A DNA stretch of 64,000 nt from Mitsuaria sp. GD03876 (GCF_029840635.1 NZ_JAOCCU010000003.1:1-64000); one strand, 5' to 3'; positions 1-9,144 are shown, numbered from the stretch's first letter. Translations and numbers: made by a program. Notes: generated by a model from the sequence alone, not told the origin.

Positions 1-68
1 GGCCGGCGCGGCCCGGGGCCGGAACGGGGGTTCGCGAGCGGATGGGGACGGGTGATGACAGCTTCACT

Positions 69-1112
69 TCATACCTCCTTCAGCCGCCGGCCGCGCCCTG
101 CCCCGATGCGCTTGGCCAGCTCGTTGAAGCGCCGTTCCACTTGAAACGTGGAGACGTGCGCGATGCCGAAGACCACCAGCAACAACAGCGGTCGTTTGAG
201 GTACTTGGTCCAGAGATCACCGCTGCCCAGCCAGGTGGCCGCCAGGGGCAGATGCCACACATAAAGGGCATAGGAAACAGAGGCGATATAGGCAAATGCG
301 GATCCGCCCAGCCAGCGCGACAACCGGTGCCCCGGCTGCATCAGCAAGGCCCCGACGAAGGCCGCCGCGGCGTAGGGCCGCAGGAAGCTCAGCGGGTAGA
401 CGCTGTGGCTGGAGACCAGGCTGCAGGCCAGCAGCGCCGCCAGCGCCAGCCAGATCGCGCCCGGGCGGCCCAGCACCGCGCGCGCCGTGACCACGTGGCG
501 CGACTGCAGCAGCAGCGCCAGGCAGGCGCCGGCCAGCAGGTCGTCGGCGCGGAACCAGGTGACGCTGCCGGTGGTCGACAGGTTCACCACGCGCAGCACG
601 GTCACCGCCAGCAGCAGCGCCGGGAACAGCCACCAGATCGCGCGCACCCGCAGCCACAGCAGGATCGCGCCCAGCAGGTAGAACTGGACCTCCACGCACA
701 GGCTCCAGAAGTGGTCGATCGGCCAGACCAGCTTCTGCGGCGGCAGGTTGGCGTAGAACAGCAGGTAGCTGGCCGCCGTCTCCACGTCCACCGGCATGAA
801 CCACCACACCACCGCCAGGCAGATCCAGGCGGCCGGCACCACGCGCAGCAGCCGCCGCGCGACGAAGTTGGCCACCGGCGGCTGCTTGAGCAGCTGCTGC
901 GTGATCAGGAAGCCGGACAGGATGAAGAACAGCGCCATCCCGAACATGCCCAGCGAGTCGTTGAGCGCGTGCTGGCCCAGGCGCAGCGGGAACAGGTGGG
1001 TCCACAGCACGGCCAGGATGCTGACGGCGCGCACGCCGTCCAGCACCGGCTGGCGCCCGCCTTCGGGGTGACCGGCGCCGCCCGGGGCGGGGTTCGCGGC
1101 GTCGTGGCTCAT
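69..1112 (-). CDS. Acyltransferase family 3 (polysaccharide O-acyltransferase)
   Basis: A 347-aa multi-membrane protein of the acyltransferase-3 (OafA/ExoZ) family, which moves acyl groups, usually acetyl, onto sugars of surface polysaccharides at the inner membrane. Family motifs are visible: LDGVRA at residues 24-29 followed by the conserved His in WTHL (His39), FFILSGF at 62-68, and HFWSLCVEVQFY further on, then about eight hydrophobic helices. There is no C-terminal SGNH domain, so it is the short form. The ATG at 1112 overlaps the stop of the upstream ligase gene (ATGA), so it is the last visible gene of the eps operon and probably decorates the exopolysaccharide. Substrate is inferred from context only. 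Confidence 0.85.
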   Translation of the reverse strand: MSHDAANPAPGGAGHPEGGRQPVLDGVRAVSILAVLWTHLFPLRLGQHALNDSLGMFGMALFFILSGFLITQQLLKQPPVANFVARRLLRVVPAAWICLAVVWWFMPVDVETAASYLLFYANLPPQKLVWPIDHFWSLCVEVQFYLLGAILLWLRVRAIWWLFPALLLAVTVLRVVNLSTTGSVTWFRADDLLAGACLALLLQSRHVVTARAVLGRPGAIWLALAALLACSLVSSHSVYPLSFLRPYAAAAFVGALLMQPGHRLSRWLGGSAFAYIASVSYALYVWHLPLAATWLGSGDLWTKYLKRPLLLLVVFGIAHVSTFQVERRFNELAKRIGAGRGRRLKEV

Positions 1113-2671
1113 CGCAGGCGCCCTCCGGTCAGGCGCGGGACCCGGGCCGGCGTGGCCGGCAGGGCCGGCGACAGCGGCTCGGTCGGCGGGAAGTCGGTGT
1201 TGGGCGGCGGCCGGTACTTGCTCGGCCGGATGCCCCAGGGGCGTGCCTTGCGGCGGTCGCCGGCGCCCGCGATGCGGCAGGCCAGCGCGCAGATCGCGCC
1301 CATCGTCAGCCAGAAGTACCAGTTGTAGATCAGGTAGGCCAGCATGTTGTCCGACAGGGACACCATGAAGTTGGCCCCCAGCAGCGACAGGCCCATCAGC
1401 GCCAGCAGCGGCCGCGCGCGCCACAGCGTCGCGATCATCCGGCCGGTGCGCCAGTACACCCAGCAGAACGCCAGCAGGCCCAGCGCGCCGAGCTCGAAGA
1501 ACACCTGCACCGCCGCGCTGTGCGCGCCCCAGTTGACCCGGCCGGCCATCGAGAAGAAGGTCGGCGAGAGCTCCTGGAAGGACTCCGCGCCGTAGCCGGT
1601 CAGGTAGCGCGACGGCGCCATCCAGGCCAGCGCGTCCTCCCACAGCAGCTTGCGCCAGGCGAAGGAGTTGAGCTTGGCGTACTGCACCACCTCGTTGCCC
1701 TGGGTGATGCCCATGACGCGGTCGCGGACCTCGGGGATCAGCATGGACAGCATGCCGCCGATGACCAGGTAGACGAGGTAGCGGCGCTCGCGCAGCGCGC
1801 CGTAGACGGCGAACAGGAACAGCACCGAGATCCAGGCGCTGCGCGTCTTGGTCGCGAACAGCAGCCCCACCAGCAGCAGCATGTAGCCGATCACGCCGAC
1901 GAGGGTGACGGGCTGGCGGCCGATCTGGCCGCTCTTCCAGCGGTAAAGGAGGACACCCAGGCACAGCACGAGGTAGAACGCCAGGATGTTGGCGTGGGGG
2001 AAGGGCCCGCCATAGCGGCCGGCTCCGGATTCAAGGCCGTCCACGATACCGGCCGTGCGGCCCAGTCCGATGTAAACCAGGGTAACCAGTGCGACAGGGA
2101 CCGACGACCAGGTGACCAACTTGAGCAGCTTGTTCAGATCCGCTTCCGACATCACCAGGTAGAAGCTCACCAGGAACAGCGCCACCACCGACAGCTGGCC
2201 CAGGTACAGGCGGATCGCCTGCACCTTCTCCGGCGAATAGACGATGCCCGCGGCCTGCATCGCGATGAAGGGCAGCCAGATCATCCAGGCCGCGCGCGGC
2301 ACCCGCTTGGGATCGCGCGCGATGATCAGCCCCGCCAGCAGGATCACCAGCGCGTTGAGCAGGCCGCCCAGGCCGCCGATGGCCGCCAGCCGCGTCTCCT
2401 CGAAGACCGGGTTGGCGCCCGCGCGCACCAGCAGCACCACCATCAGGAAGGCTTCGCGGCTGTAGAAGAACAGGAAGGCCGTCAGCAGCAGCAGCGGCAG
2501 CACCGCCAGCATCACCGGCTTGTCCGGCGCCATCGTGCTGACCATCACCGTCAGGTAGCCGATCGCGACGGCGCCCGCGGCCAGGCCCGTCAGCCCGGTC
2601 CACGTCGTGCCGTCCATGCCCGCGCGCCATCCGCGCCAGGCCGACATCAATCCTCTGAACACACGCGCCAC
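1109..2671 (-). CDS. O-antigen ligase / polymerase-like membrane protein (Wzy_C family)
   Basis: A 520-aa polytopic protein with about 12 hydrophobic helices and the large periplasmic loop typical of the O-antigen ligase/Wzy_C superfamily; the loop ends in the diagnostic stretch GAHSAAVQVFFELGALG. Such proteins polymerise or transfer undecaprenyl-linked glycans at the periplasmic face. The chosen start is GTG at 2671, preceded by GGTGAGG at good spacing; an ATG lies eight codons further in. The C-terminal 50 residues are Pro/Arg rich and look cytoplasmic. It follows epsI by 87 nt and overlaps the acyltransferase by 4 nt. In exosortase loci a ligase-like gene is common, and it may act as the EPS polymerase or link glycan to sorted proteins; which one cannot be told here. 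Confidence 0.8.
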   Translation of the reverse strand: MARVFRGLMSAWRGWRAGMDGTTWTGLTGLAAGAVAIGYLTVMVSTMAPDKPVMLAVLPLLLLTAFLFFYSREAFLMVVLLVRAGANPVFEETRLAAIGGLGGLLNALVILLAGLIIARDPKRVPRAAWMIWLPFIAMQAAGIVYSPEKVQAIRLYLGQLSVVALFLVSFYLVMSEADLNKLLKLVTWSSVPVALVTLVYIGLGRTAGIVDGLESGAGRYGGPFPHANILAFYLVLCLGVLLYRWKSGQIGRQPVTLVGVIGYMLLLVGLLFATKTRSAWISVLFLFAVYGALRERRYLVYLVIGGMLSMLIPEVRDRVMGITQGNEVVQYAKLNSFAWRKLLWEDALAWMAPSRYLTGYGAESFQELSPTFFSMAGRVNWGAHSAAVQVFFELGALGLLAFCWVYWRTGRMIATLWRARPLLALMGLSLLGANFMVSLSDNMLAYLIYNWYFWLTMGAICALACRIAGAGDRRKARPWGIRPSKYRPPPNTDFPPTEPLSPALPATPARVPRLTGGRLR

Positions 2672-2695
2672 GCCGTCCTCACCTCTCGCCGGCCG

Positions 2696-2758
2696 GCGGC
2701 GCCATCGCCGCCGCCGTCGTCATCATCATCGTCATCGCCGCCATCGCCGCCGTCGCCC
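2696..2758. repeat. Degenerate trinucleotide repeat between epsI and the ligase gene
   Basis: The spacer between the two genes consists almost entirely of cgc, cat and cgt triplets (gccatcgccgcc style), including three cat triplets in a row. It holds no gene. Such triplet runs may alter spacing between the two coupled genes, but no function is evident. Confidence 0.55.
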
Positions 2759-3508
2759 TCAGCGCACCAGCATCGCGCGCGCCGGCGCCGGCGCCGCGGC
2801 CACCAGTTCCGCCAGGAACGACGCCATCAGCGCCTGCGAGCGCGCCTCGTCGCCCGGCTGCGGCAGCCGCTGCGACGCGCGCACCAGCATGCCGTCGGGG
2901 ATGCGGCCGCGGAAGCCCTCGTTCAGGATGTACCAGCGCGCGGCCATGCCGTCGCCGCCGTACATCTCGCCGATGCGGATCCAGTAGCGCACCGCCTCGT
3001 AGCCGCCGCCGCGCGACTCGGCCAGGATCTCGGTCGTGGGCACCGGCGCGGCGCGGCCGGCGGTGCCGATCGGCGGCGCGTCCGAGAGCTTGCGCACCGC
3101 GTAGCCCTGCGCCGGGTAGCAGACCTCGGGCCGGTGCACCTTCACGTCCTGGCGCTGGCGCTCGCCCCAGGCCAGCGCCAGCATGATCTGCTCGCCCTTG
3201 CTGTTGGCGTAGGTGCGCATCACCGTCTGGTCGTAGGGCTGCTCCTGCACCGTCTCCACGCCCTGCGACACGTCGACCTGCGGCGTGGCGTCCTGCACCA
3301 CGCGCCAGTCGCCGAAGGCCTTGGGCACCGTCGCGTCCAGGCTGGGCGCGCCCTGCATCGCCTGCAGCCGCGGCGTGGCCAGCCAGGCCGCGGCGGCGGC
3401 GGCCAGCATCAGCGCGACGCCGGCCACGCACACGCCCAGCGGCAGCCGCGGCAGGCGGTTCACCGGCACGGCCGGCGGGACCGGGGCGGCATGGGTGTTG
3501 GGGTTCAT
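2759..3508 (-). CDS. epsI: Exosortase-associated protein EpsI
   Basis: A 249-aa protein with an N-terminal membrane anchor (about residues 24-45) and a periplasmic domain carrying the EpsI family signature HRPEVCYPAQGY at residues 125-136, with the invariant Cys at 130. EpsI proteins accompany exosortases in EPS/PEP-CTERM loci; their biochemical role is still poorly defined. The ATG at 3508 is preferred over a longer in-frame extension because the extension would run back into xrtB, and GAAGGACCCGCG lies just upstream as ribosome binding site. It sits 14 nt after xrtB, so the two are co-transcribed. Confidence 0.88.
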   Translation of the reverse strand: MNPNTHAAPVPPAVPVNRLPRLPLGVCVAGVALMLAAAAAAWLATPRLQAMQGAPSLDATVPKAFGDWRVVQDATPQVDVSQGVETVQEQPYDQTVMRTYANSKGEQIMLALAWGERQRQDVKVHRPEVCYPAQGYAVRKLSDAPPIGTAGRAAPVPTTEILAESRGGGYEAVRYWIRIGEMYGGDGMAARWYILNEGFRGRIPDGMLVRASQRLPQPGDEARSQALMASFLAELVAAAPAPARAMLVR

Positions 3509-3522
3509 CGCGGGTCCTTCCT

Positions 3523-4440
3523 TCACGCGGCGCGGCCGCGCAGCCGCTGCCAGCGCAGCGACAGCTGGCGCAGCAGCCCGTCGACGACGACGATCAGCAT
3601 CAGCGCCGTCAGGAACAGCACCATGCCGGAGAACTCGTGCATGAAGCCCTGCCCCACCTCGTCGCCCAGGTGGTAGGTCAGCAGCGCCAGGATCAGGATC
3701 CGCACCACGTTGGAGCAATACGAGATCGGCACGATCAGGACCGCCAGCGTGATGTTGCGGAACACCGATTCATGGCGCACCACGTTCATGTAGAGCAGGC
3801 CCAGCGCCTCGAGCGTGAACAGCGAGTTCAGGCCCGCGCAGGCGTCCGCGACCATCAGCTGGTAGGACCCGATCTGCAGGATCACGCCGGCGCGCGCGAC
3901 CGGATAGCCCAGCGCGTACATCAGGTGCTCCGCGCCCCAGGACGCGGCGATCTTCATCGGCTGCGTGATCAGGTCGACGATCGACGCCGGCAGCGGCACC
4001 GCGAACAGCAGCAGGAAGAACGCGAACCAGTAGCGCCGGGCCAGCGCCGGACCGAACAGCACCAGGGCGAGGCCGAGCAGCACCGGCAGCAGCGAGCCCA
4101 TCTCCAGGATCGCCAGCGACTGCGAGCGGCCCAGCACGTAGGCGGCCAGGCCGGCGAGCAGCACCGTCCAGCCGAGCACCGGCGCGGGCCGGCGTTCGAA
4201 GGTCTCGCCCTGCCCGGCCAGGCGGCGGGTCTGGAAGTAGAAGTACCAGGCCGACAGCGCCAGCACGATCGGGCCATGCGAGTTGCGGTCGCCGCGCCAC
4301 GGGCCGTGCATGAAGTCGACGATGGTGGGCCCGTACAGCGCCACGAGGCCCGCCGCGAGCACCAGCAGCGCGACGCGGTTGGCGGCCCAGAACCCCGGTC
4401 CGAGGCGGCCGGGCGACTGGGCGAAGAGATTGCGCGACAT
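3523..4440 (-). CDS. xrtB: Exosortase B (XrtB)
   Basis: A 305-aa integral membrane transpeptidase of the exosortase family, which recognises PEP-CTERM tails and transfers the cleaved protein to an acceptor. The catalytic residues are all present: Cys201 in ADACAGLNSL, Arg247 in CSNVVRILIL and His268 in FMHEFSG. About eight membrane helices are visible. The motif ending LGLLYMNVVRHES and the position between epsG and epsI fit the exosortase B subtype found with the EpsD-G system of methylotrophs and Burkholderiales. ATG at 4440 is chosen; a GTG three codons upstream is possible. A PEP-CTERM protein that could be its substrate is encoded at 11152-11865. Confidence 0.93.
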   Translation of the reverse strand: MSRNLFAQSPGRLGPGFWAANRVALLVLAAGLVALYGPTIVDFMHGPWRGDRNSHGPIVLALSAWYFYFQTRRLAGQGETFERRPAPVLGWTVLLAGLAAYVLGRSQSLAILEMGSLLPVLLGLALVLFGPALARRYWFAFFLLLFAVPLPASIVDLITQPMKIAASWGAEHLMYALGYPVARAGVILQIGSYQLMVADACAGLNSLFTLEALGLLYMNVVRHESVFRNITLAVLIVPISYCSNVVRILILALLTYHLGDEVGQGFMHEFSGMVLFLTALMLIVVVDGLLRQLSLRWQRLRGRAA

Positions 4441-4497
4441 CACTTTCACTGCGATCCCTGCTTGGACATCAACAAGAACGCAGCCTTCACGCTCCGC

Positions 4498-4625
4498 AAT
4501 CGGGAGTCGAAGGCCGTGCGAGACGGTGTGCGATGCAAGGCGCGAAGCACAGCGATGCCGGCGGCATCGCGCGCATTCGCAACGCCGCAGCGCGCACCGT
4601 ATCGCGCGGCAGGCGGCTCCCGATT
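4498..4625. repeat. 128-nt long imperfect hairpin between epsG and xrtB
   Basis: The whole spacer from the epsG stop codon outwards folds on itself. Outer arms aatcgggag (4498-4506) and ctcccgatt (4617-4625) are perfect complements; the arms continue to 4531 and 4592 with about 22 of 31 positions pairing, and the tip is a perfect GCGATGCCG/CGGCATCGC palindrome (4552-4570). It may be a processive-transcription attenuator reducing expression of xrtB and the ligase relative to epsDEFG, or a small palindromic mobile repeat. No reading frame is supported here. Confidence 0.7.
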
Positions 4626-5534
4626 TCAGTACTGGTTCATCACGGTGCCGATCAGCGTCGTGCTGACGCCGTCGAGACTGTCGGTCAGTTCCTGCAGCGC
4701 GACGACGCGCGACTGGTTCTGGCGGGCCAGCACCAGCGCCGCGCCGCAGCGCGCGGCGACGATCGCCGCGTCCGCGCCGTACTGCCCGGCCGAGGTGTCC
4801 ACGATCACGTGGTCGAACTTGCCGGCCAGCTCCCGCATCAGCATGCCGAACGCGGGCCGCTCCAGCAACTCCACCGGGTTGGGCGGCACCGCCCCGACCG
4901 GCAGGACGAACAGGCTGTTCATGCCCTCCACCTGCTGGATCACCCGCGGCTCGCTGCGCCCCGACAGGATCGAGGACAGGCCGGCCTGGTTGTTGACGTC
5001 GAAGATCTCGTGCTGGCGCGGACGGCGCAGGTCCGCGTCCACCAGCAGCGTGCGCCCGCCCAGTTGCGCCAGCGTGACGGCCAGGTTGGCGGTGAAGTAA
5101 CTCTTTCCGTCCAGCGTGTCGGGGCTGATGATCGCCAGCGCGCGGCGCGCCTCGCCCTCGCGGTACAGCCGCATCATGATCTGGCTGCGGATCGCGCGGA
5201 ACACCTCCGCCTGCGACGAGAACGGCGTGTTCAGCGCCACCAGCTCGGGGCTGCGCGCCTTGCGCTCGCTCGGCGCGTACGGGTAGTGGAACTGCTTGGA
5301 CAGCGCCTCCAGCACGTCCTCGGCGTTGGCGTAGCCCAGCGCCACGGCGGCCTCGCCGAAGCGGATGCCGCGCTCGCGCTGGTACTGCAGCACGCGCTCG
5401 ACCTGGTCGGCGCTGAGGTTGCGGGTCTCGGCGATGATCGCGCCGATCGAGCGGTCGTGCACGCCGCCGCCGGGAGGTTTGTTGGGTGCGTCCACGGGCT
5501 TGCTGGTGAGGAGGGGTTCCTTGAGATCGGACAT
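4626..5534 (-). CDS. epsG: EpsG, tyrosine-kinase-like ATPase for polysaccharide chain length
   Basis: A 302-aa cytoplasmic bacterial tyrosine kinase (BY-kinase/CpsD-like) of the EpsG type, which partners with the Wzz-like EpsF to control EPS export. An N-terminal region of about 100 residues resembles the MshEN-type helical domain. A Walker-A-like segment DGKSYFTANLAV (142-153), Walker A' LLVDADLRRP (163-172) and Walker B HVIVDTSA (242-249) are visible. The segment before the Lys is SPDTLDGKS rather than the common GEGKS/T form. The C-terminus has only one Tyr (302), not a Tyr cluster, so autophosphorylation may be limited. ATG at 5534 shares a base with the epsF stop (TGATG), implying coupled translation; a GTG one codon upstream is an alternative. 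Confidence 0.88.
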   Translation of the reverse strand: MSDLKEPLLTSKPVDAPNKPPGGGVHDRSIGAIIAETRNLSADQVERVLQYQRERGIRFGEAAVALGYANAEDVLEALSKQFHYPYAPSERKARSPELVALNTPFSSQAEVFRAIRSQIMMRLYREGEARRALAIISPDTLDGKSYFTANLAVTLAQLGGRTLLVDADLRRPRQHEIFDVNNQAGLSSILSGRSEPRVIQQVEGMNSLFVLPVGAVPPNPVELLERPAFGMLMRELAGKFDHVIVDTSAGQYGADAAIVAARCGAALVLARQNQSRVVALQELTDSLDGVSTTLIGTVMNQY

Positions 5535-6952
5535 CACGCGGCCCCCCGGCTCTGCGTCGCGTGTCCCAGCAGCCGGCGCTCGGCCGACGGCAGCGCGTTC
5601 GATGCCCGCTTGCCCGGCGCGGGCAGCACGCCCAGCATCGGCAGCGGCAGCACCGCCATCACGTCGTCGGCGTCGCGGACCTTGCGGTCGCGCAGTTCCA
5701 GCAGCAGCGCGATGCCGATCGCCAGGATCAGCCCCGCCACGAAGGCCAGCGCGGTGTTGAGCCCGACGCGCGGCGACGCCGGCGCGCGCGGCGGCGTCGC
5801 CTCCGTCAGCACGTTGACGTTGCTCTGCGTGGTCTGGCTCTCCAGGCTGGTCTGGTTCAACCGCGTGGTGATGTTCTCGTAGGCGCGCTGCGCGCTCTCG
5901 ACCTCGCGCATCAGGCCGCTGGCCTCGTCGCGGGCCAGCTTCAGCTTGGCGACCTTCTCGCGCTGCGCGTCGAGCTGGGCGCGGGTCTCGGACTCGCGCT
6001 GCTTGTTGATGTTGTTGGTCGCGGCGACCGCGCCGGTCACGCGCGAGATCTCGGCCCGCAGCTTGGCGCGGGTGTCGGCGACGGAGGCCTTGGCCTCGAC
6101 CACCTGCGGGTGGTTGTCGCCGTAGCGGGTGCTGAGCTGCTGCAGCTGCGCCTCGGCGCGGCTGACGTCGGCCTTGAGCTGCGACACCACCGGGTTGGTC
6201 AGCACGTCGGGCAGCGTGTCCGCGCCGCGCGCGGCCTGGCCCTGGCGGCTGCCGGACTCGGAGGACAGCGCCTGGATGCCCACCAGCTGCGAGGACAGCT
6301 CCGACAGGCGCGAGCTCTCGATGTCCATGCGCTCGTCGCTGGCCAGGATGCCGTGCTCGCGCTCATAGGCGGAGAGCTTGGCGCGGGCGCTCTCGAGCTT
6401 CTCCAGCGCGGTCTTGGCCTGCGTGTCGAAGTAGCCGGCGTACTGGCGCGCGGGCTCCACGCGCAGGTCCAGCGTCGTGGCCAGGTAGGCCTTGACGAAG
6501 GCGTTGGCCATCGTCGCGGCGACCTGCGGCGACGGCGACTTGTAGGTCACCGTCAGCACGTTGCTTTCCTTGGACGGCTTGACGTCCATGTTGCCGCGCA
6601 GGCCGTCGGCGACCCACTGCTCCATCGTGCCCTCGAGCTGCGCCTCCTGCCACTGCTGGCGCAGCTCGGGCAGCTCGGTCAGGCGCAGGTCGCGCACCAC
6701 GCGCAGCGCGACGCGGTCGCTGGCGATCACGTCGACCTGCGTGTTCATGTAGGCCGGCGAGGCCAGGCCCGGGTAGATCAGCGCCGAGACCGGATCGGGC
6801 TTGGCGTCGACGACGACCGAGGCCATCGCGACGTAGCGCTTGGGCAGCGCCAGGCTCACGCCCAGCGCCGTCAGCGTGGTCAGCACGACCACGAGCAGCA
6901 CGAGCGACCAGCGCGCGCGAATGATGGACATCAACTTGCTGGGCGTCACCAT
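5534..6952 (-). CDS. epsF: EpsF, chain-length determinant (Wzz/PCP family)
   Basis: A 472-aa polysaccharide co-polymerase. It has two membrane helices, about residues 14-36 and 395-420, enclosing a long periplasmic region that is mostly coiled coil (about 160-370), and a Pro-rich segment PRAPASPRVG just before the second helix, as in Wzz proteins. With EpsG and EpsE it forms the envelope-spanning export machine of the EPS pathway. The ATG at 6952 has a strong ribosome site (GAAGGAG) seven bases upstream. The gene starts 55 nt after the epsE stop and its stop overlaps the start of epsG. Confidence 0.9.
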   Translation of the reverse strand: MVTPSKLMSIIRARWSLVLLVVVLTTLTALGVSLALPKRYVAMASVVVDAKPDPVSALIYPGLASPAYMNTQVDVIASDRVALRVVRDLRLTELPELRQQWQEAQLEGTMEQWVADGLRGNMDVKPSKESNVLTVTYKSPSPQVAATMANAFVKAYLATTLDLRVEPARQYAGYFDTQAKTALEKLESARAKLSAYEREHGILASDERMDIESSRLSELSSQLVGIQALSSESGSRQGQAARGADTLPDVLTNPVVSQLKADVSRAEAQLQQLSTRYGDNHPQVVEAKASVADTRAKLRAEISRVTGAVAATNNINKQRESETRAQLDAQREKVAKLKLARDEASGLMREVESAQRAYENITTRLNQTSLESQTTQSNVNVLTEATPPRAPASPRVGLNTALAFVAGLILAIGIALLLELRDRKVRDADDVMAVLPLPMLGVLPAPGKRASNALPSAERRLLGHATQSRGAA

Positions 6953-7007
6953 GCACTCCTTCGCCGGGCCCGCGACCCGGCACTGCGAAAGATCGGGGAA
7001 CGGGTCG

Positions 7008-7874
7008 TCAGAACAGGCTCTCGCGGACGTAGATCACGTCGCCGTCCTTGAGCGACTCGTCCATCGCGGGCTTGAGCTCCTGCACCTTGCCGGCCGTGTC
7101 CTTGCGGTGGACGCGGATGCCGCGGTCGGTGCCGCGCAGCGTCAGCCCGCCGCCGGCGGCCAGGCCCTGCAGCAGCGTCATGCCGCGCTCCAGCCGGATC
7201 TGGCCGGGCTTCTGCACCTCGCCGTAGATGTAGACCATCGGGTAGCGGTCGACCCACAGCACGTCGCCGTTCTGCACGATCACGTCCTGCTCGCGGCCGC
7301 TCTGGCCGAACAGCGTGGGCAGGTCGATCTCCATGCGGAACGGCTTGCCGCCGCGCGCGCCGGTCAGCACCAGCGTGTCGCCGCCGGCCGCGGACACGCC
7401 GCGGGCATTGGCCAGCAGGTCGGTCAGCCGCGTGTCGGCGACCTCCAGCGGATAACGGCCGGGCTGGTTGACCTGGCCCAGCACGCTGGCCTGGTTGCCG
7501 GTGACCTTCACCACGAGGATGGTCACCTGCGGCTGCTTGACGAAGTTGCCCTTGCGCAGGCCGTCGGCGATCTTGGCCTCGGCGTCGCTGACGGTCAGGC
7601 CGCCGATGCGCACCAGGCCCAGCAGCGGGAAGCTGATCGTGCCGGCCTCGGACACGCGCGTTTCCAGCGTCATGTCCGGGTTCTGGAACACGGAGATCTT
7701 GAGCGCGTCGCCCGATCCGAGGCGGTACTCCGCGGCGCCGCCGCTGGACAGGCCGACCGGCGCGGGCGACGTGGCCGGACGCTGGGCGGTCTGCGCGAGC
7801 GCGCTGGTGGCGATCACCGCGGCCAGCAGGGCCGGCGCGATGGCGAGGATCGGGAGGTGACGCGTGTGCTTCAT
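7008..7874 (-). CDS. epsE: EpsE, polysaccharide export outer-membrane channel (Wza-like)
   Basis: A 288-aa secreted protein with a cleavable signal peptide (residues 1-27, ending TSALA-Q). The mature part has a Poly_export domain starting EYRLGSGDALKISVFQNPDM and two SLBB repeats (around VTGNQASVLGQVNQPGRYPL and MVYIYGEVQKPGQI). It forms the periplasmic/outer-membrane conduit for the polymer. Unlike E. coli Wza it has no lipobox Cys and ends shortly after the last SLBB domain, so an additional outer-membrane porin may be needed. The ATG overlaps the epsD stop (ATGA). Confidence 0.9.
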   Translation of the reverse strand: MKHTRHLPILAIAPALLAAVIATSALAQTAQRPATSPAPVGLSSGGAAEYRLGSGDALKISVFQNPDMTLETRVSEAGTISFPLLGLVRIGGLTVSDAEAKIADGLRKGNFVKQPQVTILVVKVTGNQASVLGQVNQPGRYPLEVADTRLTDLLANARGVSAAGGDTLVLTGARGGKPFRMEIDLPTLFGQSGREQDVIVQNGDVLWVDRYPMVYIYGEVQKPGQIRLERGMTLLQGLAAGGGLTLRGTDRGIRVHRKDTAGKVQELKPAMDESLKDGDVIYVRESLF

Positions 7875-8872
7875 TTGATGCCGAGGCCCTTTGAGAGTGC
7901 GCTGTTGTCCACCGGGCCGCTGGCGCCGGCGGGGCTGTCGGACGCGGCCGGCGAAAGCGCCGGGGCCGCGTTGGGGGTCGATGCGGGCGCGGAGGCCGCC
8001 ATCTCGGCGAACTTGCCGACGTATTCGATCTTGGCGTTGTCGCGCATGGACTTGATGTCCTTGGCGACGAGCTCGGCGCGGCGCTGGTTCAGCAGGAAGG
8101 CCTCGATCGAGGGCCGGGCCTGCGCCTCGGTGGCGGGCTGGCGCTGCGAGCCGGCCAGGAACAGCACGGTGATGCCGTTGGCGTGGCCGTTCATGATGAA
8201 CTGGCCGTCCTTGAGCCGCGCGATGGCGTCCAGGTTGTTGAGCGGGATCTGCTCGGCCGAGCGCACGATCTGCGAGCCGACGAACTTGAAGTTGTCGGCC
8301 TTGAGCGACTCGACGAATTCGGGAAGGGTCTTGGCCGCCTGCAGCTTGGCGCGGATCGCCTCGAACTGGTCGGGCTTGGCCTCGATGTTGAGTTCCTGCA
8401 AGTTGTAGATGCGACGCTCGGCAAAAAGTGCCGGTTTGTCGGCGTAGTACTGCTTGATTTCCTGGTCCGTCGGCTTGGCCGCCGTCTCGCCGAGGTGGTC
8501 AGCATAGGCCCGGGCGATGATCTCGCGCTTGGCGGTTTCGATCTGTTGCACCACCCGCGGATCGCGGTCGAGCTTGAGGTCCTGCGCCTTCTGCACCGCG
8601 AGTTCCTGGTCGATCAGCCGCTCCAGGATCTGGCGCGAGGCGGCGTCCACCTGCTCGGGCTTGAGGTTGGCCTGGCGCTGCAGCACGAAGTTGATCTGGT
8701 GGACGGTGATCTCTTCCTTGTTCACCTTGGCCGCGGTCTGCGAGGCCTTGGCGCCGCTGCCGCCGCCACAGGCGGCGAGCATCGTTGCGGCAAGAACGGC
8801 GGTGACGATCGCGACGGCAGCGCCAGTGCGCCGTGCTGGTTTCCCGTAGACCCGAGTCCTCTTCAGATGCAT
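7871..8872 (-). CDS. epsD: EpsD, lipoprotein peptidyl-prolyl isomerase
   Basis: A 333-aa lipoprotein of the EpsD family of SurA-like peptidyl-prolyl isomerases found at the head of EPS/exosortase operons. The signal peptide ends in the lipobox LAAC with Cys35 followed by GGGSG, indicating export and lipid attachment. The SurA-N-like helical region (about 50-170) is followed by a PpiC-type segment. The last 40 residues are Ala/Pro/Ser rich. ATG at 8872 is chosen because it gives the shortest form with an intact signal peptide; in-frame codons further upstream lack support. It is the first gene of the eps operon and would fold or chaperone outer-membrane export components. Confidence 0.85.
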   Translation of the reverse strand: MHLKRTRVYGKPARRTGAAVAIVTAVLAATMLAACGGGSGAKASQTAAKVNKEEITVHQINFVLQRQANLKPEQVDAASRQILERLIDQELAVQKAQDLKLDRDPRVVQQIETAKREIIARAYADHLGETAAKPTDQEIKQYYADKPALFAERRIYNLQELNIEAKPDQFEAIRAKLQAAKTLPEFVESLKADNFKFVGSQIVRSAEQIPLNNLDAIARLKDGQFIMNGHANGITVLFLAGSQRQPATEAQARPSIEAFLLNQRRAELVAKDIKSMRDNAKIEYVGKFAEMAASAPASTPNAAPALSPAASDSPAGASGPVDNSALSKGLGIK

Positions 8873-9144
8873 GGTGTCGACCTTGGTTGTTGTGTCTGTC
8901 CGGCGGCCCGTCGAGGGGCCGCCACGCCTTCGCGCGAGCGGCGAGTGTAGCCCTGCACCATGACGGAACAGCCCCGTTCCACAGGGTCTGGCGCCCTCCA
9001 TCCCGGGTTCGCAGGGGTCTTAGCAAGAATGGGTCCCGGCCCCCTGTCCATCGGGCTTTCCAGCCCCCGCGAACAAGGGGGAGAACGGGCGTAAAGCGCG
9101 CTGGCGCACCGATGTGCAACCGCTTGAAAACAGCCGTAAACGAC
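8873..9144 (-). promoter_or_regulatory. Upstream region of the eps operon with a GGAAC-N6-GTTCC dyad
   Basis: This 272-nt leader has no supported gene. It must hold the promoter for epsDEFG-xrtB. A dyad ACGGAAC-AGCCCC-GTTCC at 8963-8980, about 95 nt before the epsD start, is the clearest candidate operator. I see no convincing -10/-35 pair or -24/-12 sigma-54 site. Confidence 0.3.

Noticed and set aside
1-68. Gene at the left edge
   Set aside because: Sixty-eight bases past the acyltransferase stop contain no start with a convincing ribosome site or family similarity.
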